DNA of 64,000 nt from Gigaspora rosea (lineage: Eukaryota; Glomeromycota; Glomeromycetes; Diversisporales; Gigasporaceae). A program made the position numbers and the translations under genes. Numbering within the stretch: the stretch's first letter is position 1; the number at the start of each line of letters is the position of its first letter. The notes under the pieces are model-generated. The model was not told the origin of the DNA, ran no database searches, and saw only the letters and a program-made list of their open reading frames with translations. Of this stretch, positions 12,895-26,036 are shown piece by piece. The stretch spans positions 75,904 to 139,903 of the forward strand of contig QKWP01000058.1 in NCBI GenBank assembly GCA_003550325.1. Reading direction: 5' to 3'.

Positions 12895-13131
12895 CCGTAT
12901 TTTCGCGTAATAACGCACATCTGTGCGTTATTTCGAGTACTTGAGCGTTTTTTCGGGACGCACATATGCGAGATTTCGGATCAATATTGCCGATATTTAA
13001 TAGACATGTGCGCTATACTTATATTTATCGTGCAAACTCTTAGGGGTGCGTTAGTTTGAGTCTAATAGGTGATTTTTAAAAAAGTGGCAATTTCGAAATA
13101 ACGCACATGTGCGTATTACACGCAAATACGG
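12895..13131. mobile_element. Tc1/mariner-type small element with TA duplication
   Basis: The ends are CCGTATTTTCGCGTAATAAC and the complement of ACGCAAATACGG; the inner stems contain AACGCACAT. TA flanks both sides (12893-12894, 13132-13133). The equivalent site in the second block, near 34607, is empty and reads CCTACTACACAAAGC. Confidence 0.85.
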
Positions 13132-13895
13132 TACACAGAGCGAATGGGGAACTCAATTAGCATAGCAAAACAAAAAAAATAAAACATAACATACCCAATT
13201 CACGACTAATAAACTAAAAGTTTCGTTTCGGATAACATTAAATAGTAAAGAAGATGAAAATATTTTGACGATTGATAAGACCATATGGTATTATATAATC
13301 CATTCGTTAATTTGCAATAAATTTTTAATTTTCTTAATATGCAAAATTTATATCAATCTTTAACACTTTAATTTGTATTTCATATTATTAGACATTTTAT
13401 TTCCTAATAAATTTGCTATTTTATAAAATTCGGAATATAAAAATTTATAACGTTATAAATTATTAAAGTTTAAATGATTTATATATCTTTTTCGGCTATT
13501 CCATTTGTTAAATTTGGTAAAGTTTTTTTTTTTGATTTGCAAAATTTTATCACATCTTTAACCCTTTAATTTGTATTTCAGATCCTTTAGACATTTTTTA
13601 GCTAATAAATACTGAATTTTATAATTTTATAAATTTCTATTTTCTAATTCATCAATATGTCACCATATTGATAACCTTAAAACGATTCGTGAAAAAAAGG
13701 GTTTCAAGTTTCTCCCAATTACCCATTTGAACTTTAAGAAATAATTTTGAAATTTCTATATAAAAGTCTTTAGATGAAATTAAGGCTTTAATAATTGTCA
13801 CGGTGAAGCTGGAAATTTTAAATACTTAAATATGAAATTTTCAAATGTTTTGTCACATTTTTTTAATTAATTTTTATGTTTTTTTTTTACAGTAT

Positions 13896-14200
13896 ATGGT
13901 GCTCCAAGTCACTTCTCATCAATTACTGGGGGTTTTTTTTAAATTATCATAAATTTATTTTTTTTAAAAAAAATTGACTAATAAAAATAATCTATATCAT
14001 TAGCTCTGTCAAATTTATCAGTTAAATTTTTTTTTAAATTCAAATACCAAACTAGCATCTATTTAAAATTGACTTTTATTATAAAAGAATAAAATTTTAT
14101 CCAATCAAAATTAATCAAATAAATGATTCTGATTGGCTAGTGTATATAAATATAGTTAAAATCTTGGCTCCCTTTGATGAGAAATAACTTGAAGTACCAT
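13896..14200. mobile_element. Small TIR element ATGGTGCTCCAAGTC, block 1 copy
   Basis: The left end is ATGGTGCTCCAAGTCACTTC; the right end, complemented, reads ATGGTACTTCAAGTTATTTC. A copy lies at 35426 to about 35700 in the second block, with its right end shortened, so this insertion predates the block duplication. Confidence 0.7.
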
Positions 14201-15874
14201 AGTTAGGTTAAAGTTCAGGTTAATTTTTATAAAATAAAGTACTTTATCAGTGTTCATATTTTAAATTGAAGATCTTAATTTCTAACTTTAGACGTTTTTA
14301 GATTCAATAGTTTGTTTTTAGCTTCGAACGCAACAATAATTTATATTGTTTATTCTTTCTTCTTTGATAAATAACAAATAAACAGCTTATAATCTATAGA
14401 AAAATATAAATATGCTTCAAAATATAGATTTAAGATCATCAGTTGAGAAATTATACCATACATTTTATACAAATTTCTCAATCCACTGATCTTTTAAAAA
14501 AAAGAATTTCAATTATAATTGAGCCATAATTAATTGTAAAAATTTTATTTCTTTAAAGAGAATTGATTTTTGTCATTAAATGTCAAGTTGTTAATAATCA
14601 TCAGAAATTTAAAATCAGGAAATGCGTTGGTGTAGGGTTTCGTGTCAGCTGATAAACTGAACGGGTTTAATTTATATCTCCTAAATATAAATTGAGCCTT
14701 TTTCATTTCAAATCAAATCTTGTTCTTCCCCAGTAATAATGCACCCTTATTCCTTTCAGTGGAAATATTTAAATTCTGAAATTAGCTAACATGAACAAAC
14801 CATCATTTTTACATCGCGTAATTTTTGGTTTTATCGTGTGCTCTGACGGTTGGAAACTAGGATTTATGGGGCTTTTTTTTGTAAATCCTCAATCTACTGG
14901 TTTCCAATCAATTTCTATCAATAACAGAACCCGTTTTGTTGGTTATAATATAAACTCATCTCAAACAACAACCTTCGAAAATATAATTATTAGCTTCCGG
15001 TGAAATATTTAAATCAATGAAATAATTTCCATTATTAATTTATTATTACTGTATTCATTTTTGCAATATGTTCAGTGTCAGAAAGCACAAATATTCAATT
15101 ATAATCGCCAAGCTCCTTCAGTATTTGAGATAGTAAATTTTTTCGAAATAGTCCATCATAAATATCCAAGTTGTCGTCTATTATACCAATAACATTATCA
15201 GATGTTATTACAAAAGGTCTCGAACCTGCTTGTCATATTTGAATAGTTTCTTAGCGGAACCAGAATTTTTAATCGTAAATGGATCCATTTAAATATACGG
15301 TTCATTGTTAAACTGATTGTGTGTTCTAATAAGTAGGCTTTCCCCAGCTAACTATTTTTTCATCATATTCATCTGGTTTTATTTTGAAATATTTCAAGTT
15401 GAAAATATTAGATTCTACAATAATCACTCCGTTAATTACTTATTTATACGAGAATAAATGTAAGTCTTAGATTATTTTGTATTTCATCCTGCACATAAAC
15501 AACATAAACAACCTAAATGGCTAAAAGTTCACCACCCTAATTTGCTCCTACATAACACCAATCGATCAAATAATTGTTTCAAACGCCAATATAGAAATAT
15601 CCCTAATCAAATGTATTATTAATTAATTGATTTAGAATATACCTCCATTTAGTTAATTGAATAAAATCAAGTAGATAAAATTCATTATCTATATTTTGGT
15701 TTGAATACATGTATGTGTTGGTCAGAACTTTTTGGTTTGCTAAATTGTGGCTATCAGAAAAGAAGTGCTCTTTGCATTCCACTTTATAAGTATTGAATTT
15801 TTAAAACGGAATGATAAAAGAAAAGGTAGGATATTAATCAAGATTTTATTAAAATAACTTAACTTAATACAGTA

Positions 15875-16047
15875 CACGTTACTCTGGTTATACTGACATC
15901 TGGATATAACGACATCATAGTAAAATCTTTCTATACTGACATTTTTTTTCAAAAATTTAATATAAAATGTCGGTATAACTCACTGTATCGACATTTTGAA
16001 TTTTTTTACTAATGAACCAAAAATGTCGATATAACCAGAGTGACGTG
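15875..16047. mobile_element. Tc1/mariner-type small element, copy 1
   Basis: 173 bp between TA dinucleotides (15873-15874 and 16048-16049). The ends are CACGTTACTCTGGTTATA and the complement of TATAACCAGAGTGACGTG. It looks identical to 16363-16535, and both copies are followed by the same AGCAAT. Confidence 0.85.
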
Positions 16048-16057
16048 TAATAGCAAT

Positions 16058-16058
16058 N
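16058..16058. other. Ambiguous base (N), likely join
   Basis: This is the only N in the window. It lies 11 bases after a repeat copy whose right flank TAATAGCAAT is repeated after the second copy at 16536-16545. That pattern suggests a join between pieces at a repeat. Confidence 0.7.
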
Positions 16059-16362
16059 GTTTTTGCATATTTTCGCTTTTTTCTTCTTTTACGCATGTTC
16101 AGATTCTTTGTCAGACTGATCTGGAACAATCAAAATTTGCACTTTCTGATTGGCTATTTCTTCCCTAGGAGTTTGTATTACCCATGCATTAAGTGGATGC
16201 AAATGAATTCGGTATTTACAATAAAGCTCTAATCATTTTGACTATAAGCAATATACTATATAGTACGCATCATTTTAAAATTTATATAATACAATACTAA
16301 ATTACCTTTAATATATATGGATATTCGTACTGTATCGTAATCTTTCTAAATGTTGTATAGTA

Positions 16363-16535
16363 CACGTTACTCTGGTTATACTGACATCTGGATATAACGA
16401 CATCATAGTAAAATCTTTCTATACTGACATTTTTTTTCAAAAATTTAATATAAAATGTCGGTATAACTCACTGTATCGACATTTTGAATTTTTTTACTAA
16501 TGAACCAAAAATGTCGATATAACCAGAGTGACGTG
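16363..16535. mobile_element. Tc1/mariner-type small element, copy 2
   Basis: Same length and apparently same sequence as 15875-16047, with TA on each side (16361-16362, 16536-16537). Its right flank matches the native sequence of the paralogous block near 37585 (AGCAATGGCTTATC). Confidence 0.85.
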
Positions 16536-16839
16536 TAATAGCAATGTCCTTATCATTTTCATTGTTTTAGTACCAATCATATTTCTTAAAAATATATGGA
16601 ATATCTCTGTTTAACTTGTAAACTTTAGAATAAGATTAAATTTATAATAATAACTCCATATTTCATTCTAGGCAACAGCCGATTTGGTCATATTCTCTGT
16701 GTACTATCTGTATCAGAACCAATGCAGAACCTCTCCGAGTACAAATAATAAGAACCGAGAGTTTGAGTCGTCTAAATACACCATTTCTGGAATTTGGATT
16801 TTCATAATCATCATGAAAATTGGTTTCCATTATTTAATG

Positions 16840-17610
16840 ATACATGCCATTTTTTTTTACCTTTCAAAAGTAAAATTAAAATGACTAAAATTACATCCAT
16901 ATTTTATTCAAAAGAATTAAATGTAAAAGGCTTTATTATTTTTTTGTAAAGAGGCATCTGTATATTTGAATAAAGCTATATAACAAAAACTTTCTCAATT
17001 TCAGGTCCAATTCTGTTCGCTTCAACGAAATTTCATGCATCTACATTGAAATCCAAGAGAATTGGCTGGCATGGGATTTTATGAGCAACTAACGCTAGTG
17101 ACAAATGAGTGACACGAAGCGGAAACCTGCAATTCCTGATTTTCGGAAATTTTACTTACAGAAATTGGCTGATCAGAACCCTGATAAATTTATCATAATT
17201 CGTTTCAAAAAAAGAACAAATAGTGACCCTATTTCAAATATTAAGTGGAATTGAGTTTGTATAAAAACAATTTGGCACAATAGGTTCTACGTATTCTGTG
17301 AGTGACACATACCTAAAAGAAATTAATCACTCAGAGGTAGCTTTTCCTGAATAGCCAATATGTTCGCAAAGGGAAAAAAAACTAATATCTTATGTCCCTA
17401 ATTGAAAATAACGGAAATAAAATTTTACTTATAGTAAACTATAATTTTCTAAAATTTCAAACGTAAATCCGATCTTAAATCTCTTAACTCAAATTTTATT
17501 ATTATTATTAAAGTATATATATTTCCTTTTTTGAGATTGTGAAATAAGTATTTCCAAATTTTTTGAATTAAATTAAGTTTGTGAAAGTTAGAATACGTAC
17601 ATTCGGAGAG
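16840..17610. other. Shared upstream block and spacer before the kelch remnant
   Basis: The first part is the conserved upstream block of the channel family (AAAGCTATAT... TTTCTCAATTTCAGGTCC). From about 17020 it matches 43556-44620 ahead of another kelch start. No gene seen. Confidence 0.6.
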
Positions 17611-17619
17611 ATTAATGAG

Positions 17620-18960
17620 ATGATCTTTTTAGAACATTGTTATTTTCGCTAATACTATTTAGTTTAACACTCATAAATGTGGCATGTTTTAGCCCTAATC
17701 CTCGAGTTGGACAAGTTAGTGCATTAGTTGGGTCCAATCTCTACTTTTTTGGCGGCAAAACTATTATCCAAGGTTTACCAACAAAATATTGTATCTTAAT
17801 CTGTCAAGTTCATTTAATACACTCTCACCTTAGTGGAGTCAGATTACTACTTTAACCAATTCTAGTTCCATTGTTTTTACTTTGCCATGTCTCTCTACTG
17901 ATAAATATGCAGTTTTTTTTTAGTCGGTGGAATGTCACAGGACCAACAAAATTCATCAATTCTTGTGATTCCACAATCATCTGTATACGCATAAATTTCA
18001 ATAATTTACAGTGGACAACTCCAAATATTGACATTTAACAATGCATTTTTAGGACGTGAATTTATATCAGGTGTTGCGGATAGTAATGGAATATATTTCT
18101 TTTTTGGAGGAGTTTTATTAATATTAATGAAAAGAAGTATTGAAGTTAATATGACATAAATATATTTGATACAAAAGCAATGAAATAGTCAACGTTAAAT
18201 TTGCCCAATTTCCCACCTGGTCGCCTATTTAATAGTGCTATATTGAAAGATAATTTTATAATGTATTTTACATTGGTGGTATAGGCAATAAGATTTTTTT
18301 GACATTAATAAGGTATTTGTATTTACAATAATTAAGGAAATTTTAAATTTTATCCTATTTAATAACTATTTGACAGGAAATGGAAGCACTTACATATTAG
18401 CGCAACCTGACGTCGCTGTATTAAATGTAAGTGTTACGCCGTATACATGGAAGACTATTACAGATAAAGCACCACAAACACTTATGGATAATTCAGCAAC
18501 AATATGTGGAATATATGATAATTGCATTTGGTAATTATAATATTTTTAAATTGAATTTAAATTTACTGTGCCCGAGGATTAATTCAAATATGATAAAAAA
18601 ATTTTTTGAACTACAATTCACTAATGTTTCTTTTTTATATTTTGGATTAGTACATTTTGAGCACTAATTTTCAATAAATATGCTAATTTAATAATTTAAT
18701 TTTACTTTTTGTTTAGGTGCAGTTGTTCCTTCACAATCACAATCAGTATCTTCCCCATTAACATTAAATAATAACTTATATATCTTTAATACACAAAATT
18801 ACACTTGGGATAATCCTTTTGACGTATCAAATATGTATGTGTCTAATTCAACAAAACTTAAAGATTCCAGTATTAGTATTGTGGTAATTGCAGGATTTTT
18901 AATTTATAAAAAAATTCGTGCTCGCAATCTTAAGGCAACTTTTGAAAGATATAGTTTATT
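17620..18960 (+). pseudogene. Secreted kelch protein, decayed copy
   Basis: It matches the intact kelch gene at 46179-47854 along its length. The start keeps a signal-like segment and CFSPNPRVGQVSALVGSNLY with FFGG. Middle pieces match SVYAFNTNNLQWTTPNI, and later pieces match the segment before and through the membrane anchor, ending in IVVIAGFLIYKKI near 18905-18930. Frameshifts and stops break it from about 17765 on. Introns are recognisable near 18310-18375 and 18530-18716. Confidence 0.8.
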
Positions 18961-19680
18961 ATTTTATTACGCACACATCTTTATTTTATATTTGTGGACA
19001 GATTTGCATATAAACTAGAAAATAAAGGTAGATATCTGATGTTTCATGCATTGCAAGCAATGCAAATGCAGTATTGTATTCTTATAAAGTTTATTGCCTT
19101 TCGAAATATGTTCAATTACATATCGATATTTACTAACTTAACTTACTTGACACAAGCATTCATATTTCTTATTTTACTGGATCAATTCTTAGTTGTCTTT
19201 ATAGCTTTATTAGAAGTCAAAATGGGATTTATATACGTAATAACAAAATCACGTTTATTAAAACATATCTATCTGCTATGGTATTTTTACACCTATACGT
19301 ACATAATAGCCAAAAAAACTAACTAATTAATAAATTAATTGAGTGTAGAGTTCTAAGTTAAAATGATATATATCCGAGAAAACATTAAATCTATCCTCGA
19401 ATACAAATCGTATCATGAAAAATTTTTGAGTTGAAATTTTATTCACAAAACTTATAAAACTTTGAAAATTTTAAAATAATAAAAATACATAATATAAGTA
19501 TAATACCGCCTTAGCTATATTTAATAATAAATACGTAATTTTAAAATTCTATGTGGGTTATGTGCCTTGCAAAATATTATATATCTCTGCAAATCACAGT
19601 CAAATTGATTTTGTATTATATAATATAAAAACTCTTCTGTTGAGTTATTTGGCTTGAGTCAAAATAGAATTTCTATACTT
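18961..19680. other. AT-rich spacer, nothing supported
   Basis: There is an open frame of 110 codons at 18994-19326 with no recognisable domain. Its composition is that of random AT-rich DNA. No repeat or RNA gene is visible. Confidence 0.5.
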
Positions 19681-19686
19681 AAATCT

Positions 19687-22600
19687 TTACATGCCATTTT
19701 CTGCTAATCTATTTGTTAAATTTGTGATTAAATTTTTAATTTCTGCAATTTGTATTTAGATTTTTGCGAATTTTCCCGAAACCACTCTTTATAATCTGGC
19801 TCGATTTCATCAGTTTGAATTTGAATAGCTTTTAAAAGTATTTGAGGAAGAAAAGGTCTGTCAAATGAATGCCAATCACCCGCTTGAATTTTAAGAATTA
19901 ATTTATGAATTTCATTTACACTAACTCGATAAAAACTTCAATAATAAAGCAAAAATGAATAAAAATTTTTAATAATTTATATAATTTATTTAACTACTTA
20001 CAAAATATTTGGAAATCAGGAATTCTTTCTTTTTTGATAAGGTAATAAATAAAACAATTCAATTTCTACAATAATCTAAATAAAATATAAGTAAATTACA
20101 CGATTTAATATTTGATAAAAATTATAAAAATTATACCTCTCTTTTTAATGCCAAATAAGCAGCATAATTATCCGTATCATTAATTAGATTACTAATGATG
20201 CAAATAAATAAATTCATCAAGTAAATTAGGATAAAAAATGAAAAAAAGACCATTAATATCATTACTATAGTATTGTCATTTGAAATCCATAGTGAAATAG
20301 GAGTTAAATCTCCTAATAAATGAATATATTCAATAAATATTAATGTTTATTTAATACAATAATAAAATCTATATAAATTACCTGTAATGATCATATAAAA
20401 AGATGCGAGCGTTTCAGAACCAAATTGTTCGAACATATTTGTATTTGAACCTAAACATATATTTAAAAAAAATCATTGTTGTTAACTTCTTTAAATAAAA
20501 TTAATTACAATCCAATAAATTAATCAAATACCATTGGAACTTTGCGATATCTCAGATGTAGATTGCAACAAGAGGAATAATGCATGTGCAAACGCAAAGA
20601 TAATAAGTCCAAAAATTATTAAAAAAGATAATACTTTATCTATTGTATTCATAATCAGAGCTAAATAACTTTCAAAAAATGGTATAAATCGGAAAAAAAG
20701 AATAAATTGTAATTCAAGCAGTAAAGTTGAAAATGTGATGGCCCAAATTGAAACTGTGCCATTCATTAACCAGTAAACTGATGTTATTATAGTAGATATT
20801 ATAGCAGGAAGATCTATTAAGTTAAATAATATATAAGTATACATAAATTAATAGTCATTTTTAAATGAGGAATTTACCTATATAATTCCAAGCACTTGAG
20901 AAATATTGTTGAGGTGAGTAATAAAATTGACGAATTTCAAAAAATAAATGCCAAAATCCAAGGATAATAGCGGTATTTAAGAAAAATATTTGATAATCCC
21001 AAGAAATTTTATTAGACAAAGCGACAACTGTAATAAAACTACAAATAAATATTGTATATATTGCCCAAATTGCTAAATAATATTTTCTACCAAAAGTTTT
21101 CCATTTAAAATTAATAATTGCTTCACCATTCCATGTTTTATAAAATGATAAATCATCAAAGTTTATAAAACAACTGGAGCTCGGATTTTTTAATTCCTCC
21201 CAAGTATTATATATTTTAGGATAATTAACAAAATTTGGAAAAGGAAAAAGAAATATGATTGTAGTCACAAAATCCGAAGCAGATTCTTCTTTATCGGATG
21301 ATTGAAGGGTTGCAACAAAATCAGATTCGGTTTTACCAATTAACTTGTTCCAATAATACATAATTTTTGCAAAAAAAGTTTCAATTAAAGAAGTTTTTGT
21401 TGATAACTGATTATAAGTTCCAAAATAAGACAAATGTTGAATAGGTAATAAACTAACAATTTCACTATCAAATATTAAATCAGAATCAGCTAACGGCGTC
21501 ACAAATGTAGTTTGAGATAAGAATTTAGAAAAGTAAATTGAGTGCCTTGTAAATAATTGAGGAAAAACTTCAACTATAATGGATAATAGTTGTATATCTG
21601 CTGCAGATCTAAGACCTTCGGCTGAGAAAGTTAAGTTATAACATGCTTGGCAAAATTTCTCAACCCACACTTCTTCTTTTAAAAATAAAAATGTATCCAT
21701 TAAAATTGAACCGTAATTGATTATAAAATATTTGTCAGAAATATAGTCATCTAGTAATTCTTTAAAAAAGCATTCCTTTTTATCGCCAAATGTTAAATTT
21801 TGATTTTCAATTATGATCAGAAATTTTGAATCAGGAAATGCGTTGACATAGGTTTTTAAGTTGGTATCGGTTTTTAAGTTGGTATCTAAGTGGAACGGGT
21901 TTTCTTTCTCATGGCCTAAATATAAATTGAATCTTTTTTCATTTCTAATTCTTGCTCTTCCCCAGTAATAATGTAATCTAATCCCTTTTGGCGGATAAAC
22001 TGTCCAAATCAAGACTCCAAAGTTAGATAACATTAATAAGTCATCATTATTAAGACATTCACATCGCATAATTTTTAGCTGTCTCGTGTGTTCTGGAGGT
22101 TGGAAGTTAGGATTTATTTTTCTTTTAGATTCCCCCTATACTGGTCTCCAATCACCACTAACTTGATCTAATGCTTTGACTTCAATTTCAATCGCATACC
22201 CAGATATATTAGGGTTTTTATAATGTAACCTCCATTCCAAAAATTTACCCGTGAAAGTGGGTTTGTCATCAATCTCCAGTGAAATCTCTGGATCAGTGAA
22301 AAAGTTTCCTTTAATTGATTCATTATTAATCATTTTTGCAATATATTCAGTGTCAGAAAGTACAAATATCCTATTATGATCGCCAAGCTCCTTCCGTAAA
22401 TATGTTATCCAATCTGTTTGAAATAATTTAATTAGTTCACAAATTCCCAAATTGCCATTTATTACACCGATAATATTATCAGATTCTTTAACGGATTTTA
22501 CTATAAAAGGATCTCGAATTTGCTTGTTAGATTCAAGTAGTTTCTTAGCAGAAACAGGGTTTTTAAGCGTAAATGGATCCATTAATTCAATATACAATTC

Positions 22601-23787
22601 ATCGTTAAATGGATTACATGATCTAATAAGTAGGCGTTCCCCAACTTCATAAGCAATAAAATACAAGCTATCCACAATTCTACTTACGTCGTAATCATCT
22701 GGTGTAATATATTTATATTTATTTTGAAATATTTTTAAGCTGAAAATATTAGACTATAATAATATTAATTTAAATAAACTTACGAAGGGCCACATTAATT
22801 CCACTTTTAAGAGAATAAATGTAAAGCTTAGATTTCTTTAGTGTTTCTTCATGTAAATAAACAGCATAAACAGCTAAAAGTTCACCACCCTGATTTACTT
22901 CTACATGTCTAACTTTATAACACCAATCGATCATGTAATTCGTTTCAAACATTAATGTACTAATATCCCATTTAGTTAATTGAAATATTTGGTCATCAAA
23001 TAATATCAATTTTCCTTCAATGGTAATGAAGGCATCACAAAAATATGATAATTCAAATTAAATTTAGAAGATACAATCCATTCATTATGTTCCAGGTTGA
23101 ATATATATATGTGATGCTTAGGTTCGGTCAGAGCCACTACTAGATTGCCACTTTTGGTGAAAGCTAGATTATTTGCTAAAATATTAGGGTTAGGAAAAAG
23201 GAGGTCTTTGCGTTTCCCTTCTGCATCGAATATTTCTAATTTTCAATATAATTTTTAATATATTTTATTAATAAATTAAAAAACAGAGTAATAAAAGAAA
23301 AAGGTAAAGATATTAACCAAAATTATAATAATGAAAATAATTATTTGACTTGAATATAATGTAATTCTCATCCGAAACAGCCCATATTTTAGGCTTTGGA
23401 TCATTTATTTTATGCCCCATAATCTCAGATTCTTTCATCAATTCCTTCGTTTCATTTACTAAAAATAAGGATACCTTACTAATTTTACCATCATTTTCAT
23501 CATATACACTATTCTTAGGATCCCTTCTATCCTGCTGCTCAACAACAGATTTTTCATCAGGTTTAAATTTAAATGTAACAGCTACATGTTTCATATTAGG
23601 CGAACAAACGATTTGGGCGATATTATCGGCATCATCCGGGACAATACCACTGTCAGAACCTCTCCGAGAACTAATATAACCTGGAACCGAAAGTCTTGAA
23701 GGGTCTTGATAATATCCTGAATATCCTGTTTCTATTGGAATATGTTGAATCATCCTCATCATAATAATAATAAATAGGATCCTCCAT
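19687..23787 (-). pseudogene. Channel-family gene, copy C, broken
   Basis: All eight exons can be placed: 23787 (or Met at 23762)-23318, 23235 to about 22788, 22698-20878, 20813-20532, 20450-20382, 20312-20137, 20075-20002 and 19935-19687. It is broken in several ways. Two bases are missing near 23745 compared with the copy at 26-30 kb; about two extra bases lie in exon 2 near 23058; an extra T near 22136 shifts exon 3 at the Trp-Arg-Pro-Val segment; and the exon 7 Trp codon is TGA. The final exon is shortened and diverged in its coiled-coil part. The channel helices and pore segment remain readable. The long stretch 22069-20861 is still open, so decay is fairly recent. Confidence 0.85.
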
Positions 23788-23799
23788 TATTTAACTGTG

Positions 23800-24710
23800 A
23801 CAAATTTTTTTTAAAAGTAAAATTAAAAAGACTGAGAATCGCGTCAGTAATTACCATAAACCTTAAATATAGGAGGCTTGATTATTTGTTTGTAAAGAGG
23901 CTTCTGTATAATTAATAAAGCCACATACCAAGAATTTCTCAATTTCAGATTCGGCCAATTCATAAAAAATTTTGTTTCACTGAAATTAGTTTACTGACCA
24001 ACAACATTTGTTTATTAAATAAAATTTGGAAAATAATTTTTCGTGAATTAATTATAAGATCAGGGATGTGGATCCATAAAGATTGTAAAGATTGTATGAT
24101 TGGAAAGTTAATCTACCGGTATGTTAAATTACATAGTTTAAAGTACTTAAAACAATTGAAAAAAAGTTTAAATAAATAATAACTGAAAAAAAGTTTAAAG
24201 CACTTTAAAAAAATTGAAAAAAATTAAATAAATAATAACTGAAAAATAGAACTACCGTAAAGTACCGTATAAAAGATACTCCCAAATAGTAGATCCAGTG
24301 GATCCACCATGAATTAGACCGGGCGCGAACCACAAAATCTATATTGATCAAACGGTTTTACTAAATCACACCACTGGTGCTCAACACCACAATGATTTTC
24401 ACCAATCAAATTTTTTAAATGCAGTGTAACGTAAAGATCAGGTGTAACATAAAATTTTTGTTGTTTTGATTTTTTTTTTAAAAAATACCTTCTAACTCAA
24501 AATTTTATCTATGAAACCACCTTTTTTTTAAAAAAAAAAACCCCCTTGCGAAATTTTACTATATACTATGCCTCACCCTAACCCTAACTATTGCTCTACT
24601 TAACATTTATCAACTTTAACTTTTGTTTATTGTTTATTTTTTTGATATTGATCTTCATGTTACACCGCATACTGGTGTTTAACACCACTGGTTTGATTTA
24701 TAATTACTGT
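23800..24710. other. Spacer between copy C and the right arm
   Basis: It begins with the family's conserved upstream block (to about 23950). Between about 24365 and 24690 lies a possible element bounded by CACTGGTGCTCAACACC and ACTGGTGTTTAACACC, each itself a small palindrome, containing the dispersed motif GATCAGGTGTAACATAAAAT. No gene. Confidence 0.5.
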
Positions 24711-24930
24711 TAATCAAATACGGTTTTATTAGAATGACTATTGTAAATACAAAATGTGTATGCACTTTAAATTTTTTCATTTCATGATATAACCTCACAG
24801 CGCGTACTAAACCCTGGGTTTACTACATGGTTTAAAAATTGATGGAATATAACAGACCAGGGTCATGTATGAAAAATAAACGAATAACCCTATTCCTGTA
24901 TTCGCATTATTACCAATAAATAAAAGTTAA

Positions 24931-24970
24931 ATCCACGCAAAGTTGATTTTCGTTTGCATTACCCACCGTC

Positions 24971-25012
<42 letters not shown>

Positions 25013-25266
25013 TGCCAGTTGTGTCTATTATTCGATTTTTGCATTTATTTTCCCAATCATTCGATAGGACCGACATAAAAAAAAACATAAAAGGCCGATC
25101 GATCGGTTCAAGTTCCAGATTCATGGATTTCATGTAATGCAAAACAAAAAATATTTTTGCAGTTATTTTAACGTTAGATATAATTTAATAATAATAATAA
25201 TAATCATCCTCAGTCCGGAATTTTGAAATCCCTGTAATTCAAAACGAAAAATCAACTTAGCGTGGA
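24931..25266. mobile_element. Small TIR element with T-run, flanked by TTAA (right-arm copy)
   Basis: Mirror of 4811-5182, with a 37-base T-run at 24973-25009 and TTAA at 24927-24930 and 25267-25270. The run is half as long as in the other arm, consistent with slippage after duplication. Confidence 0.6.
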
Positions 25267-26036
25267 TTAAAATCTTGCATGATAATTTACTTAAATCGTT
25301 GTATAGAAACATGTGGATTTAAAATAATTCTTGTAATACTATTAATTTTATTCCTTATGGCATTTGCTAAATTATTCTGAAGATATATTTTTATCTGATT
25401 GGGGTTCTCACAATTTAGCAATAATATTATGGAAATTCTATTTTCACCCGGGTTAAAGTCATCCGATTGCATCGTGATATGATTTTATTGTTACACATGA
25501 CAAATGAACAGAGGAATCTATTCGACTAAGCAGATCGTAGCAACGAGTGTCATCACTTAATGATCACTTCTACAAGTGTCCTGTGGACTCGAACTTGCTA
25601 CTCCCATCATGTATCTTCATAAAGTTCATAATGTTTTGATAAAGAAATCAAGCAAGAATAATGACAAATTTATACGTACCCAAGATTATCAAATTTCTAA
25701 TCATCAATATTGTATATATATATATATTTTTTTTTCGTTGGGTGAAAATTTTCAATGTCAACATGATAAGATTCGATGTTTAAATTATCTTCGAAGTCAA
25801 GTAAAAACATTATGACTTATAAATGAATTTAAAGGGCGTTATGTCGATAGAAGACAAATTATTATCTCCTTATGAAACCAAAATTTTCAATATTTTTAGG
25901 CCAAACCTACTGCCAATTCTTGTACATTGCTAGATACAAGATTGGAGAAGTGAATGCTAAGAGAAATTTTGAAACTTTTTACTTTTAAACAAAATAATTA
26001 GATTATTCGAAAAAAAAAGACAAACGCGATAAATTA

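Larger units (their letters stand above)
11185..14400. other. Spacer between copies B and B', no gene
   Basis: I see no gene. The first ~160 bp is the upstream block shared by all channel copies. The rest is matched, same orientation, by 33085-35850. Inserted elements are listed separately. A short open frame at 11587-11826 is only partly kept in the duplicate (33490-33860) and is not supported as coding. Confidence 0.6.
14430..16830 (-). pseudogene. Channel-family gene, copy B', heavily decayed
   Basis: Degraded minus-strand remnant. Recognisable pieces include the exon 3 segments around 14600-14760 (aligned with the part reading KFQIIIKNKNL and RIRNEKRFNLYLG in the best copy), the segment near 15060-15360 with the complement of LSDTEYIAKM, the exon 2 remnant near 15450-15790, and the exon 1 start near 16831. 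It has no long frame. Two Tc1-type elements and one ambiguous base lie inside it. Its counterpart in the second block is at 35870-37930. Confidence 0.7.

Noticed and set aside
18994-19326. 110-codon plus-strand frame rich in hydrophobic residues
   Set aside because: No domain, no introns matching a family, no second copy; typical of random AT-rich DNA.
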